Part shown: positions 53,094 to 61,033 of the stretch, piece after piece
Layout: each line of letters opens with the position of its first letter
How positions within the stretch are numbered: position 1 is the stretch's first letter
Assembly: GCF_038419845.1 (NCBI RefSeq)
Contig: NZ_JBCAQT010000014.1
Span: 62,001-126,000, forward strand
Length of the DNA: 64,000 bases
Direction: 5' to 3'
Source: Marinimicrobium sp038419845
GTDB lineage: Bacteria; Pseudomonadota; Gammaproteobacteria; Pseudomonadales; Cellvibrionaceae
The notes under the pieces: model-generated
Databases searched by the model: none
What the model was told of the DNA's origin: nothing
Seen by the model: the letters and a program-made list of their open reading frames with translations, nothing else
Position numbers and translations under genes: made by a program

Positions 53094-53948
53094 TCATGCC
53101 TCTGTTAGGGTTTCACTGTCATCTGTCCGCTTCGATGAGCATCTGGCCACATTCACAGCGTTATCGAAAACCTTGTTGGTAACGACACTGGAAAGCTTGA
53201 CACCCAGCCACGCCTTGCGCGCGTTCAATGTTCCCGTTCGCTCCATAGCCTTGAAAATCCGCTTGCCTTCAACCGCATGAAAATCGTCGATGTGGCAGTG
53301 TTCGCTATAATATTGGTGCGCTTCAATTCCCAGACGCTTACAAGCATCTACGTAGCAAGGAAACACAACGGGAATCATGGTTTCCAGGTAGGTCAGCGCG
53401 CCAACAAAATAGGAAGGATCATCAGCCCGAAGAGTAAGCCAGAAGTACATATTCAGAAACTCATAGCTGACATCGTCTATCTTGTCGATATAAAAAGACG
53501 CCGTTGAGGGCATACCCAGCTCTTTCAGTAACTTACAATAAAGCCCGGTATGCATGCGGTTTGGGTTGGCCGATCCAAATTCGTCAATCAGAATTCGAAG
53601 CATCGGCATCTGTGCCTCCAGATGAAGCCGAGGCATGATGTAGTAAAAAACCTGCGCTTCAGTGAGCCCATCTACAGCGAACTCCTGCACCATGACCCGG
53701 AACTCGTCCAACGACATACTCTTGGAAACATAAGCAGCTGACTCGGGCTCATCGGCTGACTCCTCCTCAACAAGTCTGTCGAAATAGTTAACGAGATCCC
53801 TGTATCCGAAATCGTCACCTACCCCATCCACGGACTCGATAATTGCGGAAACCCATTGTTCCTCGAATGCCAAATACTCCGGATCGTGATTAATAGTATC
53901 CTGAATACGTTCACAATTATAAAGGTACAGTGATTTCTGGGTGAGCAT
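53094..53948 (-). CDS. Haem-oxygenase-like diiron enzyme (HDO superfamily)
   Basis: A 284-residue, all-helical protein of the iron-containing redox enzyme family. Candidate metal ligands are Glu97, Glu123 and His133 (DEFGSANPNRMH), Glu189 (TYLETMIP), and His217, Asp221 and His224 in EHCHIDDFHA. The spacings E97-26-E123-10-H133 and H217-4-D221-3-H224 equal those I recall for the HDO domain of SznF (Glu189, Glu215, His225, Glu281, His311, Asp315, His318). SznF hydroxylates and rearranges N-methylarginine; other HDOs perform lysine or fatty-acid chemistry. The cupin domain of SznF is absent. A very strong AAGGAGGGGG ribosome site precedes the ATG. Confidence 0.85.
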   Translation of the reverse strand: MLTQKSLYLYNCERIQDTINHDPEYLAFEEQWVSAIIESVDGVGDDFGYRDLVNYFDRLVEEESADEPESAAYVSKSMSLDEFRVMVQEFAVDGLTEAQVFYYIMPRLHLEAQMPMLRILIDEFGSANPNRMHTGLYCKLLKELGMPSTASFYIDKIDDVSYEFLNMYFWLTLRADDPSYFVGALTYLETMIPVVFPCYVDACKRLGIEAHQYYSEHCHIDDFHAVEGKRIFKAMERTGTLNARKAWLGVKLSSVVTNKVFDNAVNVARCSSKRTDDSETLTEA

Positions 53949-53970
53949 ACCCCCTCCTTATGCCAGGTTC

Positions 53971-53990
53971 ATAGCATGTGAATGTGCTAT
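53971..53990. promoter_or_regulatory. Inverted repeat upstream of the HDO gene
   Basis: ATAGCA and TGCTAT arms across eight bases, 23 bases before the HDO start codon. It could be an operator or a small RNA hairpin. It differs from the ATGCAA dyad elsewhere in the island. Confidence 0.35.
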
Positions 53991-54042
53991 AAGAGCACGA
54001 TTAACACCTTTGGGCGAGCGAATGACGTGAACTGATAGCTCC

Positions 54043-54825
54043 CTACCCCGCAAGTAGGTCGGTTGAGATGACATTCATTTCCACGAGAGTTCTCTTGATG
54101 TAGCGGTACCAGTCGTCTTCGAATAGCCTGTATTCCCGGCACAACGCTTCAATTTTTCGCTCAATGGCCTCGGAAGGCCTCTTCATGGCTTCCATGCAGA
54201 TCTCTGGATTCAGGTTGTTGAGTGAACAAATGGCTCCATCTGCAAACCCTGATCGTGTCAGGCGGTTCTCCCAGCCTTGAAATATCTTCAATCCGTTGGT
54301 CTTCAGAATGTTCGCGAGCGCTAGAAATTCATCAGAATTTCCGGACTCCTTGATGCCAACCACCCGCGGAAGCTTAGATATCGCTACTAATGTTGTGGGT
54401 TCCATTATGTTTCCAGAAAGGTCGGATTCATTGTATATGTAGAGGTCAATCCCCGTTGCATCATGAACCTTCTGGTAGTGCTTTATCATTTTTTGTTGTG
54501 ATACGCCCTCACCAAAGGGAGTGGTTATCATAATACCTTGAGCACCCAACTCTTCGGCAGCTGAGGCCAGCTCCAACACTCCCTCTGTCGTGGATCGCTC
54601 GATTCCGGCAATGACGACATGATCGGGGGCGGCGATGACCAATGCCTCAATCATGGCAAACCACTGTTCATCGGTGAGCCGCCAACCTTCACCCGAGGTC
54701 AGGCAGCCCACGTAACCACTTACTATATCCCGGCGACAGTCTACCAGCCGCCTTACGCTTCTGACGCAGACTTCTCCCGTATCTGACAGCGGTGTAACAA
54801 GCGGAGCATAAATAAGAGGATTCAA
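54043..54825 (-). CDS. DapA/NAL-family aldolase (dihydrodipicolinate synthase superfamily)
   Basis: A 260-residue TIM-barrel aldolase. Schiff-base Lys159 lies in VVGIKESG and Tyr131 in IYIYNES-like LYIYNES; the phosphate/carboxylate-binding GTTGE motif is replaced by LTSGEGW. It is somewhat shorter than typical DapA. A housekeeping lysine role is unlikely in this setting; it may form or break a C-C bond of a keto acid made by the neighbouring aminotransferase. Start is TTG at 54825 after GGAG, an uncommon choice. Confidence 0.85.
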   Translation of the reverse strand: MNPLIYAPLVTPLSDTGEVCVRSVRRLVDCRRDIVSGYVGCLTSGEGWRLTDEQWFAMIEALVIAAPDHVVIAGIERSTTEGVLELASAAEELGAQGIMITTPFGEGVSQQKMIKHYQKVHDATGIDLYIYNESDLSGNIMEPTTLVAISKLPRVVGIKESGNSDEFLALANILKTNGLKIFQGWENRLTRSGFADGAICSLNNLNPEICMEAMKRPSEAIERKIEALCREYRLFEDDWYRYIKRTLVEMNVISTDLLAG

Positions 54826-54849
54826 AGCAATAACTCCATGCGAAAATGA

Positions 54850-55380
54850 TTAATGTACCAAGCATCTCGAGCGCGAATATAGACAATCGATATCGTCATT
54901 GAACAGTCTGTCCGTGCCAGGCTTGCCCGAAATCTCTTCTTCAGATTTTGGGAATTCGGGAAACTTCAGGAAACACTCTGAGCTTACTTTTGCTTTCGTT
55001 AACAAGGGATCGTGAGTAGCCAGGATACCGTCATGATTCATCACTTGTGCCAGCTGCAAGGCGTTGCTTGGTGAAAGTTGATCGTCACACTCCAAAATAT
55101 CCGAAGCCAAAAGCAAGTCGTGACGGCCATAAGGAATCCGCTTAATATCCATCTCACTGTGAAGGCAATCCATGAAAGGATAGTAATTGTCCTGAATATG
55201 CCTGGGATATCCCCATACGATGTCGTCACATTGACCAACCTGTTCAAGACTCATGTGAACACGACGCCCGAAGTTCTGTGACATAATCGTCAGTGATTGC
55301 CAACGTAGCGCCTCGAAACGAGAATGCATTCCCATGAATACTGTAGCATCGATGAACAGTGGCTTTCCTTTAGAGACCAT
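54850..55380 (-). CDS. PIN-like domain protein of unknown role
   Basis: A 176-residue protein resembling the PIN nuclease fold: KPLFIDATVFMG with Asp11, MSLEQVG with Glu46, then SPSNALQLAQVMNHDGILATHDPLL where the usual third acid is Asn106 and the last is Asp124. The changed third residue suggests altered or lost nuclease activity. It starts inside the end of the aminotransferase gene (11-base overlap) with a GAGG site. No antitoxin is adjacent, so a toxin-antitoxin reading is weak. A structural or enzyme-support role in the pathway is possible. Confidence 0.6.
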   Translation of the reverse strand: MVSKGKPLFIDATVFMGMHSRFEALRWQSLTIMSQNFGRRVHMSLEQVGQCDDIVWGYPRHIQDNYYPFMDCLHSEMDIKRIPYGRHDLLLASDILECDDQLSPSNALQLAQVMNHDGILATHDPLLTKAKVSSECFLKFPEFPKSEEEISGKPGTDRLFNDDIDCLYSRSRCLVH

Positions 55381-56572
55381 GGAGTGCCTCTTTCGCAATC
55401 TTCATTGCACTTTGGAACATTTCGGTATTTCTCGCGAGCGCAATTCGAATATATCGTTGGCCCCGTTCCGGGTGTGCCCAATAAAAGTATTTTCCAGATA
55501 GTACATAGACATTTTTATCGAGCAATTTTCTCTGCACATCATCAGCGGTCAATTTCGGTGATACTATTTCAAACCAGGCAACGCTGGTGTTGACTAAAGG
55601 CGAACAGTAACGCAAAGTATCTCCATTCAGGCACTCGATTGCGACGCGTCGGTTTACATCCAGAAGCTCCCCCACCGAGCGGAAGCCATCACTCACACTG
55701 TCTTCCACGTAGCGTTGTACCAGATTAAGAACAAAGGGCGACACATTTAGAAGCACACTAGTCACGATATTGTAAATTTCGCCATTGATATCTTTACTGG
55801 TGTGCAAAGTAGAACATTTGGCGTCCTGAATGGGCCAGGTCTTTCCAGTATCTTCCATCGCGATGTAGCTTACACCAGAGTTCTCAAGAACTTCATAGAG
55901 ATCAAACCGTTGTCCGCCGGATGCCAGAATAAAAGAAGAGAAACAAAGGTCGATGATAAGAAGTTTATCGTAATCCTTGCAAAAACGAACGAGTTCAACA
56001 AACCTCTCCCGACCGTCTGCCGCAAGACTGAATCCAGTCGGGTTATTCGGATCAACGATAAATATGGCGTCGAGATCGAGTGCTGACTGCATCATATTAT
56101 CGTAGATCCCATCAGGATCATGGAACAGACTCTCATCCAGCGGAGACATCGGCACTTGCATGTGCTTCATAAGGTCATGAAGGTTATCGAAACAAGGCTC
56201 GATAAGTCCCACCCGGCTGGCCTTCTGCATGAGGTACGTTGCAGTAATATGCATCGAGATAGACGCCGCATAAAGAAGATATATTTCGTTCTTCCGTTTC
56301 AAGGCTGTATGTTGACCCTGCAGAGAGTAGAACGATTCAATGAACCTCTGCTCGCTTTCGTACTGGGTCATCTCCTCTGCCGCATACCAGAGTTCCGGTA
56401 ACGAGGCAACAATGTCTCTCTGGGTAGAACTCTGACTCTGATGCGTATGCGCATCGGCCAGATTATATTCTGTCTTTAGCGCTTCGATTTCATGCTGTGT
56501 AATGTCAACCAGCCCCAAAGGGGCTTCGGATACAGTTCTCTCCAGCAATACCTCGTCTTCTACCTGGCTCAT
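55370..56572 (-). CDS. PLP-dependent aminotransferase class I/II, divergent
   Basis: A 400-residue fold-type-I enzyme. Recognised parts are FIVDPNNPTGFSL (residues about 172-183), the Asp208 in LLIIDLCFSSF that contacts the PLP nitrogen, the probable Schiff-base Lys244 in MEDTGKTWPIQ, and a C-terminal RYIRIALAR with the carboxylate Arg. The Lys context differs from ordinary AspAT (SxSK). The closest theme that I recall is the set of arginine-processing PLP enzymes of guanidino-antibiotic pathways, but I cannot place it precisely. Strong AAGGAG site. It follows the oxidase gene by 46 bases. Confidence 0.82.
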   Translation of the reverse strand: MSQVEDEVLLERTVSEAPLGLVDITQHEIEALKTEYNLADAHTHQSQSSTQRDIVASLPELWYAAEEMTQYESEQRFIESFYSLQGQHTALKRKNEIYLLYAASISMHITATYLMQKASRVGLIEPCFDNLHDLMKHMQVPMSPLDESLFHDPDGIYDNMMQSALDLDAIFIVDPNNPTGFSLAADGRERFVELVRFCKDYDKLLIIDLCFSSFILASGGQRFDLYEVLENSGVSYIAMEDTGKTWPIQDAKCSTLHTSKDINGEIYNIVTSVLLNVSPFVLNLVQRYVEDSVSDGFRSVGELLDVNRRVAIECLNGDTLRYCSPLVNTSVAWFEIVSPKLTADDVQRKLLDKNVYVLSGKYFYWAHPERGQRYIRIALARNTEMFQSAMKIAKEALHGL

Positions 56573-56618
56573 AAGGTCTCCTTATCGGTTATATCGTCAA
56601 TAACCTGCTTTTGGAATA

Positions 56619-58427
56619 TCATTCAATTACAACGTGCTCCATCATGCCGTGATCGCCATGATCTAATATGTGACAATGCGTAACGAAAGCGCCTGTATAG
56701 TCCTCATAGCGAGACCGGATCTCCACAACATTGCCATTTGGTGCGCTGGGGTCTTTTTCGTTCACAAGGATGGTGTCTTTCCAGTACCGATCAATAATGG
56801 TTCCTTTGGAATCCCGCTCTATAACCTCGAATGGGTTGACGTGGATGTGATACGGATGATGCGAGAAAGATGAGCTGAGAAGCCACGTCTGGGCTGCGCC
56901 CAACTTTAGAGTCCGTGGATTTTCGGGGTCATATGCCTGGCCATTGATCAGCCCTTTCCAGGGCGACACGCTTATATCGATATCGAAATCCAGGATCTCG
57001 ACCTTGTCCGACAGCTCTTCTTCCGGGATTGATTTAGGGCGCTGTAACTGGCTTAGCTTGAAATTGGACGGGAATCGGGACAGTTTCGGACGCACATCCT
57101 TAACCAGAACCCGCGCTATTACATTATGTGCGCTTTCGTCCAATACCAAAGGTTTTCCGCCTCTCCGCCAATCACAATAATCGCTGGGAAGATCGGTAGC
57201 CCCCGAATCAAGGGCATCATCGACCAGGTAGTAAACACCGGGAATGAACGTTCGGAAGGTGATATCGTTTCGGTAGCCGGGCGCGAGAAAAACACCATTG
57301 TCCTCTGCTTTTCGTTTGTGGCGGAATGGGATCCCATCGGCGGCGACTTGAATAAGCGGAATTTTACGGCCAGAGCAAGGATTCACCAACCGAAGATTGA
57401 TGTTCTTGCGTACATTTCCGGCAATAAAGCGCCAATGTTGTAGCTCGCCCGGATTAACTTCTATTTCCGGCATCACCTGGCCATTGACAGATATGTGCCA
57501 ACCCTTTTTGTGAGCGCGCTCCTCCCAAGCGCCCGGAGCAAAGGTTCTGTTGCTCTCGATTCTTCCCTCATCATCGAATGCGATTTCCTGCAGCATCATG
57601 ATTTTCGAGTTAGCCGCCTCCAGGCTCGGAAGATCGTCATAATCACCCGGGACAATCAGAGCGCCTGCCATGCCGCTTCCCACTTGCACAGAGGTTGCAC
57701 CGTGTACGTGGGAGTGGTACCAATAAGTACCGGCCGCATGGTCCTCTGGGATCTTGATTTCATAGTCGAACGATTCGCCCGCCGTCAGCTTTATGAACAC
57801 GTTGTCGCTATTTCCCCCGGGGTCTACATGCAGCCCATGAGTATGCAGGTTGGTGGTATTGAAATTGTGTGGCTGGTTGTGATCGCAGTGTCCGCCATGA
57901 TCGCACGGAGGAGGTTTTTTCTCGGGCGGCATCTCGTTGATCAGTTTTATTCTAAGAGTGTCCCCGGGCCGCGCGACCAGGGTTGGGCCAATAAGCTTGC
58001 CATTATAGCCGCGCAGATAGAGGTTCCTGGTCTCCTCTCGCCCGTTGACGAACGTTGTAAACTCCTGCCACGCATAGCCCACGCGGATAGTGGCCTCCAG
58101 CTCTCTGGTTTCAGGGTCGGACTCTATAACCGGTGCCTGCTCTAGCAAGGGGTGCCTGTAATTAATCGGCTTTTCCGATGGCCACTGGATAAATCCGAAG
58201 GCGGAATTCAGACTGTAAAGCTTATCCGCATTGACTAACGGGCGTATTTCTTTATTGGAATCGCTTATGATACTTCCCACGTTTCCGCTCAGATTAGAAA
58301 CCGTTCCGTTACTACTCGATAAGGGCTTCCTTCCATCATCTTCGGGTTGAGCATGGGCTGTCGATACCAGCATCGCCAGAACCAACAGAAGCCCATATTT
58401 ATATCCACGGTAGGTAGTCGTCTTCAT
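56619..58427 (-). CDS. Secreted multicopper oxidase
   Basis: A 602-residue protein with a signal peptide (GLLLVLAMLVSTAHAQ) and three cupredoxin domains. Copper ligands are HTHGLH, WYHSHVHG, HPYHIHVNPF and the C-terminal HCHILDHGDHGMM with the type-1 Cys and axial Met. A His-rich insert (CDHGGHCDHNQPH, near residue 185) may bind extra copper. The layout suits a CotA/bilirubin-oxidase-like enzyme acting on phenolic or metal substrates. The start at 58427 is preferred because AAAGGA lies nine bases upstream; the ATG at 58436 touches it. It heads the minus-strand set of island genes. Confidence 0.9.
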   Translation of the reverse strand: MKTTTYRGYKYGLLLVLAMLVSTAHAQPEDDGRKPLSSSNGTVSNLSGNVGSIISDSNKEIRPLVNADKLYSLNSAFGFIQWPSEKPINYRHPLLEQAPVIESDPETRELEATIRVGYAWQEFTTFVNGREETRNLYLRGYNGKLIGPTLVARPGDTLRIKLINEMPPEKKPPPCDHGGHCDHNQPHNFNTTNLHTHGLHVDPGGNSDNVFIKLTAGESFDYEIKIPEDHAAGTYWYHSHVHGATSVQVGSGMAGALIVPGDYDDLPSLEAANSKIMMLQEIAFDDEGRIESNRTFAPGAWEERAHKKGWHISVNGQVMPEIEVNPGELQHWRFIAGNVRKNINLRLVNPCSGRKIPLIQVAADGIPFRHKRKAEDNGVFLAPGYRNDITFRTFIPGVYYLVDDALDSGATDLPSDYCDWRRGGKPLVLDESAHNVIARVLVKDVRPKLSRFPSNFKLSQLQRPKSIPEEELSDKVEILDFDIDISVSPWKGLINGQAYDPENPRTLKLGAAQTWLLSSSFSHHPYHIHVNPFEVIERDSKGTIIDRYWKDTILVNEKDPSAPNGNVVEIRSRYEDYTGAFVTHCHILDHGDHGMMEHVVIE

Positions 58428-58921
58428 TGAAGTCATTCCTTTAGTAGCGGTAACTTTTCCTTTCTTCTCGGCAGGTGCCGATTTTTGATCAAGGGTCTGT
58501 TATTAGTATTGGTTTTCAAAAATGGATACTGTACGACATGCCTCTGGATCGACATTGTGTGCATGGTAGCATGGCTTCACCGGCATTAGGTTCGGAATAG
58601 AATGCAAAACCAAATTGCATAAATGCAACTTGTTATTCGATGTTTTTTATTGATTTTTATTTTCTCTTCATGTAAACCATTGACAAGTAAACGGTCCATG
58701 ATATTTTTGACGTCAAAATCTTACTGCTGTGAGAATATTTTTAAGAGATGATCCCCAAAACCAGACCGGCGCACTTGGTCCACACCCTGATTCATGCGCT
58801 GGCTGACAGGGAATTTTTCCTGAACCATAGCCGCCATAGTTGCCGTCCATCTCGGGGGGACCCGAGTCGCGGGAGCGCGCTATAGCTTACGTCCTGACTC
58901 AGTCGCCCGGAGCGAAACGCT
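58428..58921. promoter_or_regulatory. Right boundary of the island: AT-rich control region
   Basis: A 494-base gene-free stretch. The left part is AT-rich with an inverted repeat at 58602-58620 and long A/T runs near 58640-58730. The right part (from about 58760) returns to high GC. Small frames here are too short to support as genes. Confidence 0.5.
58602..58620. promoter_or_regulatory. Island operator candidate upstream of the multicopper oxidase
   Basis: ATGCAA-7-TTGCAT, a perfect 6-bp dyad with LysR-like T-N11-A spacing, 175 bases before the oxidase start; a further half-site ATGCAA follows at 58623-58628. A sister site lies at 52752-52770. Confidence 0.55.
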
Positions 58922-59527
58922 ATGCCCGATACTGTTACAAATTCTGATGGTAAGCTGCGCTGCATCTGGTGCGAGCAGCTGCCCGAGATGATCGAGTACC
59001 ATGATCAGGAGTGGGGCTTCCCCATAGACGATGATCAGCGCCTGTTCGAAAAGCTGTGCCTGGAGAGCTTTCAGTGCGGCCTGAGCTGGCGCACGATTCT
59101 GGCCAAGCGGGAGAACTTCCGCGCCGCCTTTCACGATTTTGATTTCAATAAAGTTGCCCGGTTTACCGAGCGTGATGTCAGTCGCCTGCTGGAGGACGCA
59201 GGCATTGTCCGGCACCGGGGGAAAATAGAGGCGGTGATCAACAACGCCCAGCGGGCGCTGGAGCTGATCGAGCGGGAGGGGTCGCTGGCCACCTATATCT
59301 GGCGCTACGAGCCCGAGGAGAGCCCGGACTTTATCCCGCAAACGGCAACCACCTCCCCCGAATCCATTGCACTGTCAAAAGACCTGAAAAAACGGGGCTG
59401 GAAGTTTGTGGGCCCCACCACCGTGTACGCGTTCATGCAGTCCATGGGGCTGATCAATGATCATGCACAGGACTGCGTCCTGCGGCCCGAGGTCGCCAGA
59501 GCGCGCCAGCGGTTCACACGACCTTAG
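58922..59527 (+). CDS. tag: DNA-3-methyladenine glycosylase I
   Basis: A 201-residue base-excision enzyme removing 3-methyladenine. Zinc ligands are in RCIWCEQ near the N-terminus, YHDQEWGFP and the C-terminal NDHAQDCVL. The central ESFQCGLSWRTILAKRENFR and FVGPTTVYAFMQSMGLIN are diagnostic for Tag. It stands immediately right of the island; a link of alkylation repair with island chemistry is tempting but it is a common core gene. Confidence 0.96.
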   Translation: MPDTVTNSDGKLRCIWCEQLPEMIEYHDQEWGFPIDDDQRLFEKLCLESFQCGLSWRTILAKRENFRAAFHDFDFNKVARFTERDVSRLLEDAGIVRHRGKIEAVINNAQRALELIEREGSLATYIWRYEPEESPDFIPQTATTSPESIALSKDLKKRGWKFVGPTTVYAFMQSMGLINDHAQDCVLRPEVARARQRFTRP

Positions 59528-59604
59528 CCCTGACCTGGCCGAATGTGGTAAAAGCATGCGCCATGGGCTACATTGTCGCCCTGTCATTGAATGGAGAAGA
59601 GACT

Positions 59605-60609
59605 GTGTCCGAGAAGAACATTCGCTGGGGAATCATCGGCGCGGGCGTCATTGCCCACAAGATGGCCGAGGCCATCAACCTGGAATCCGGCTGCGAGCTG
59701 GTGGCGGTGGCCTCCAGGACACCGGAAAAAGCCGACGCCTTTGCCCGGGAATACGACATAGCGGCCGAGACTTACCAATCGCTGGTCGATCGGGCGGATG
59801 TCGATGTGATCTATATCGCCACCACGCACAACTTCCATGCCGACAACGCCTTGCTGGCGCTGGAGCATGGCAAACATCTGGTGATCGAGAAGCCTTTCAC
59901 GGTCAATGCCGAGCAGGCGCACCTGCTGCAAAAAACCGCCCAGGAGAATCACTGTTTTCTGATGGAAGCCATCTGGACGCGTTTTTTGCCCAGCATGAGC
60001 AAACTGCGCGATACGCTGCAAAATGGCACGGTCGGTGAGATCAAGGTCGCCAACATCAACTTTGGTGGCATTGCGCCGGACCATTATCGGCCCCGGCTTT
60101 TCGATCCGGCCCTCGCCGGCGGCGTGACTCTGGACATGGGCATCTACCCGCTGAGCATGTTGTGCTATCTGCTAGGCGAGCTGCCGGAGAAGACCCACGC
60201 GACCTGTCGCTTCACTGACACCGGCGTCGACGAGATCGCCTCCTACCAGTTTGTCTTCCCTTCCGGTTGCATCGCCACGGTGAACACCAGCTTCAACCTG
60301 CTGATGGGCCAGGAAGCGCTGTTTTTTGGCGACCGGGGTTCGATCGAATACCCCGAGTTTCAGCAGAGCGACGCTTTCACTGTCAAACGGATCGAGGGTC
60401 GGGAGATTACAAGCGAAGAGACTCTGACGGCGACGAATGCCGACAATGGCTTTGTCTACCAGGTCCGTGAAGCGGCCCGCTGTCTGCGGGCCGGCCTGCT
60501 GGAGAGCCCGGTGATTCCCGTGGCGGAAAGCGTGGCCATCATGGCGGTGTTGGACGATATCCGTCAGCAACTGCCACTTCGCTACGATTTTGAGGAACAA
60601 GGCGACTGA
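59605..60609 (+). CDS. Gfo/Idh/MocA family oxidoreductase
   Basis: A 334-residue NAD(P)-dependent dehydrogenase. The N-terminal Rossmann fold has WGIIGAGVIAHKMAEAI; the EKPFTVNAEQA motif with catalytic Lys follows near residue 95. The C-terminal domain contains GGVTLDMGIYPLSMLCYL. Start is GTG at 59605 after GGAGAAGAG. It resembles trans-1,2-dihydrobenzenediol or glucose-fructose dehydrogenase-like members. The substrate is unknown. Confidence 0.87.
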   Translation: MSEKNIRWGIIGAGVIAHKMAEAINLESGCELVAVASRTPEKADAFAREYDIAAETYQSLVDRADVDVIYIATTHNFHADNALLALEHGKHLVIEKPFTVNAEQAHLLQKTAQENHCFLMEAIWTRFLPSMSKLRDTLQNGTVGEIKVANINFGGIAPDHYRPRLFDPALAGGVTLDMGIYPLSMLCYLLGELPEKTHATCRFTDTGVDEIASYQFVFPSGCIATVNTSFNLLMGQEALFFGDRGSIEYPEFQQSDAFTVKRIEGREITSEETLTATNADNGFVYQVREAARCLRAGLLESPVIPVAESVAIMAVLDDIRQQLPLRYDFEEQGD

Positions 60610-60722
60610 AGATCAATCCCGATCTTCCGCCGCCGTAATGTGGCCAGGGTCCCGGAGATTCCGGGCGCCTGGCGCCATTAACTCGGTTCAGAGTCGATTA
60701 TCGAGCTCTGCGGCCGAGTTTG

Positions 60723-60902
60723 TCATTTATTGTTATGTTTGTTGCCGCTTTTCATGTCACCGTATTTGGCTTCAGCCTTGCCGCCCAGCTGATCGGCCTT
60801 TCCCTTGAGTTCCTGGCTCTTGTCGTCGGTTGCCTCGCCAGCAACTTCCCTGGCTTTTCCCTTTCCTTCGGTCTTACGACCTTCTACCTGATTCTTGTTC
60901 AT
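60723..60902 (-). CDS. CsbD-family stress protein
   Basis: A 59-residue, lysine- and glutamate-rich hydrophilic peptide reading MNKNQVEGRKTEGKGKAREV, then AGEATDDKSQELKGKADQLGGKAEAKYGDM. This is the CsbD pattern (VEGxxKExxGKxxxxxGxxTxD). A longer frame on the opposite strand is antisense to it and has no family match. CsbD proteins are general-stress products of unknown mechanism. A GAGG site lies upstream. Confidence 0.88.
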   Translation of the reverse strand: MNKNQVEGRKTEGKGKAREVAGEATDDKSQELKGKADQLGGKAEAKYGDMKSGNKHNNK

Positions 60903-61033
60903 GAGCTAAACCTCAGAGAGTGGTTCCCGTTCCATGCTGCCCCCGCCCTGGTCAGGCGGGAAGCAGTGCGAGGTTTCACAATAGGCAAACTTTGAGAGGA
61001 AATCAGTGCGGTAGCTAACAAAGGGCGTTTTAA

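Noticed and set aside
54850..55380. Toxin-antitoxin module
   Set aside because: The PIN-like gene has no small partner gene and overlaps a metabolic gene, so a toxin role is not supported.
58740..58910. Small frames right of the island (about 38-45 codons)
   Set aside because: No ribosome site, no family pattern; cannot be supported as genes.
60720..60995. 91-residue hydrophobic plus-strand ORF
   Set aside because: It is the complement of the CsbD-like gene; hydrophobicity arises from antisense Lys/Glu codons.
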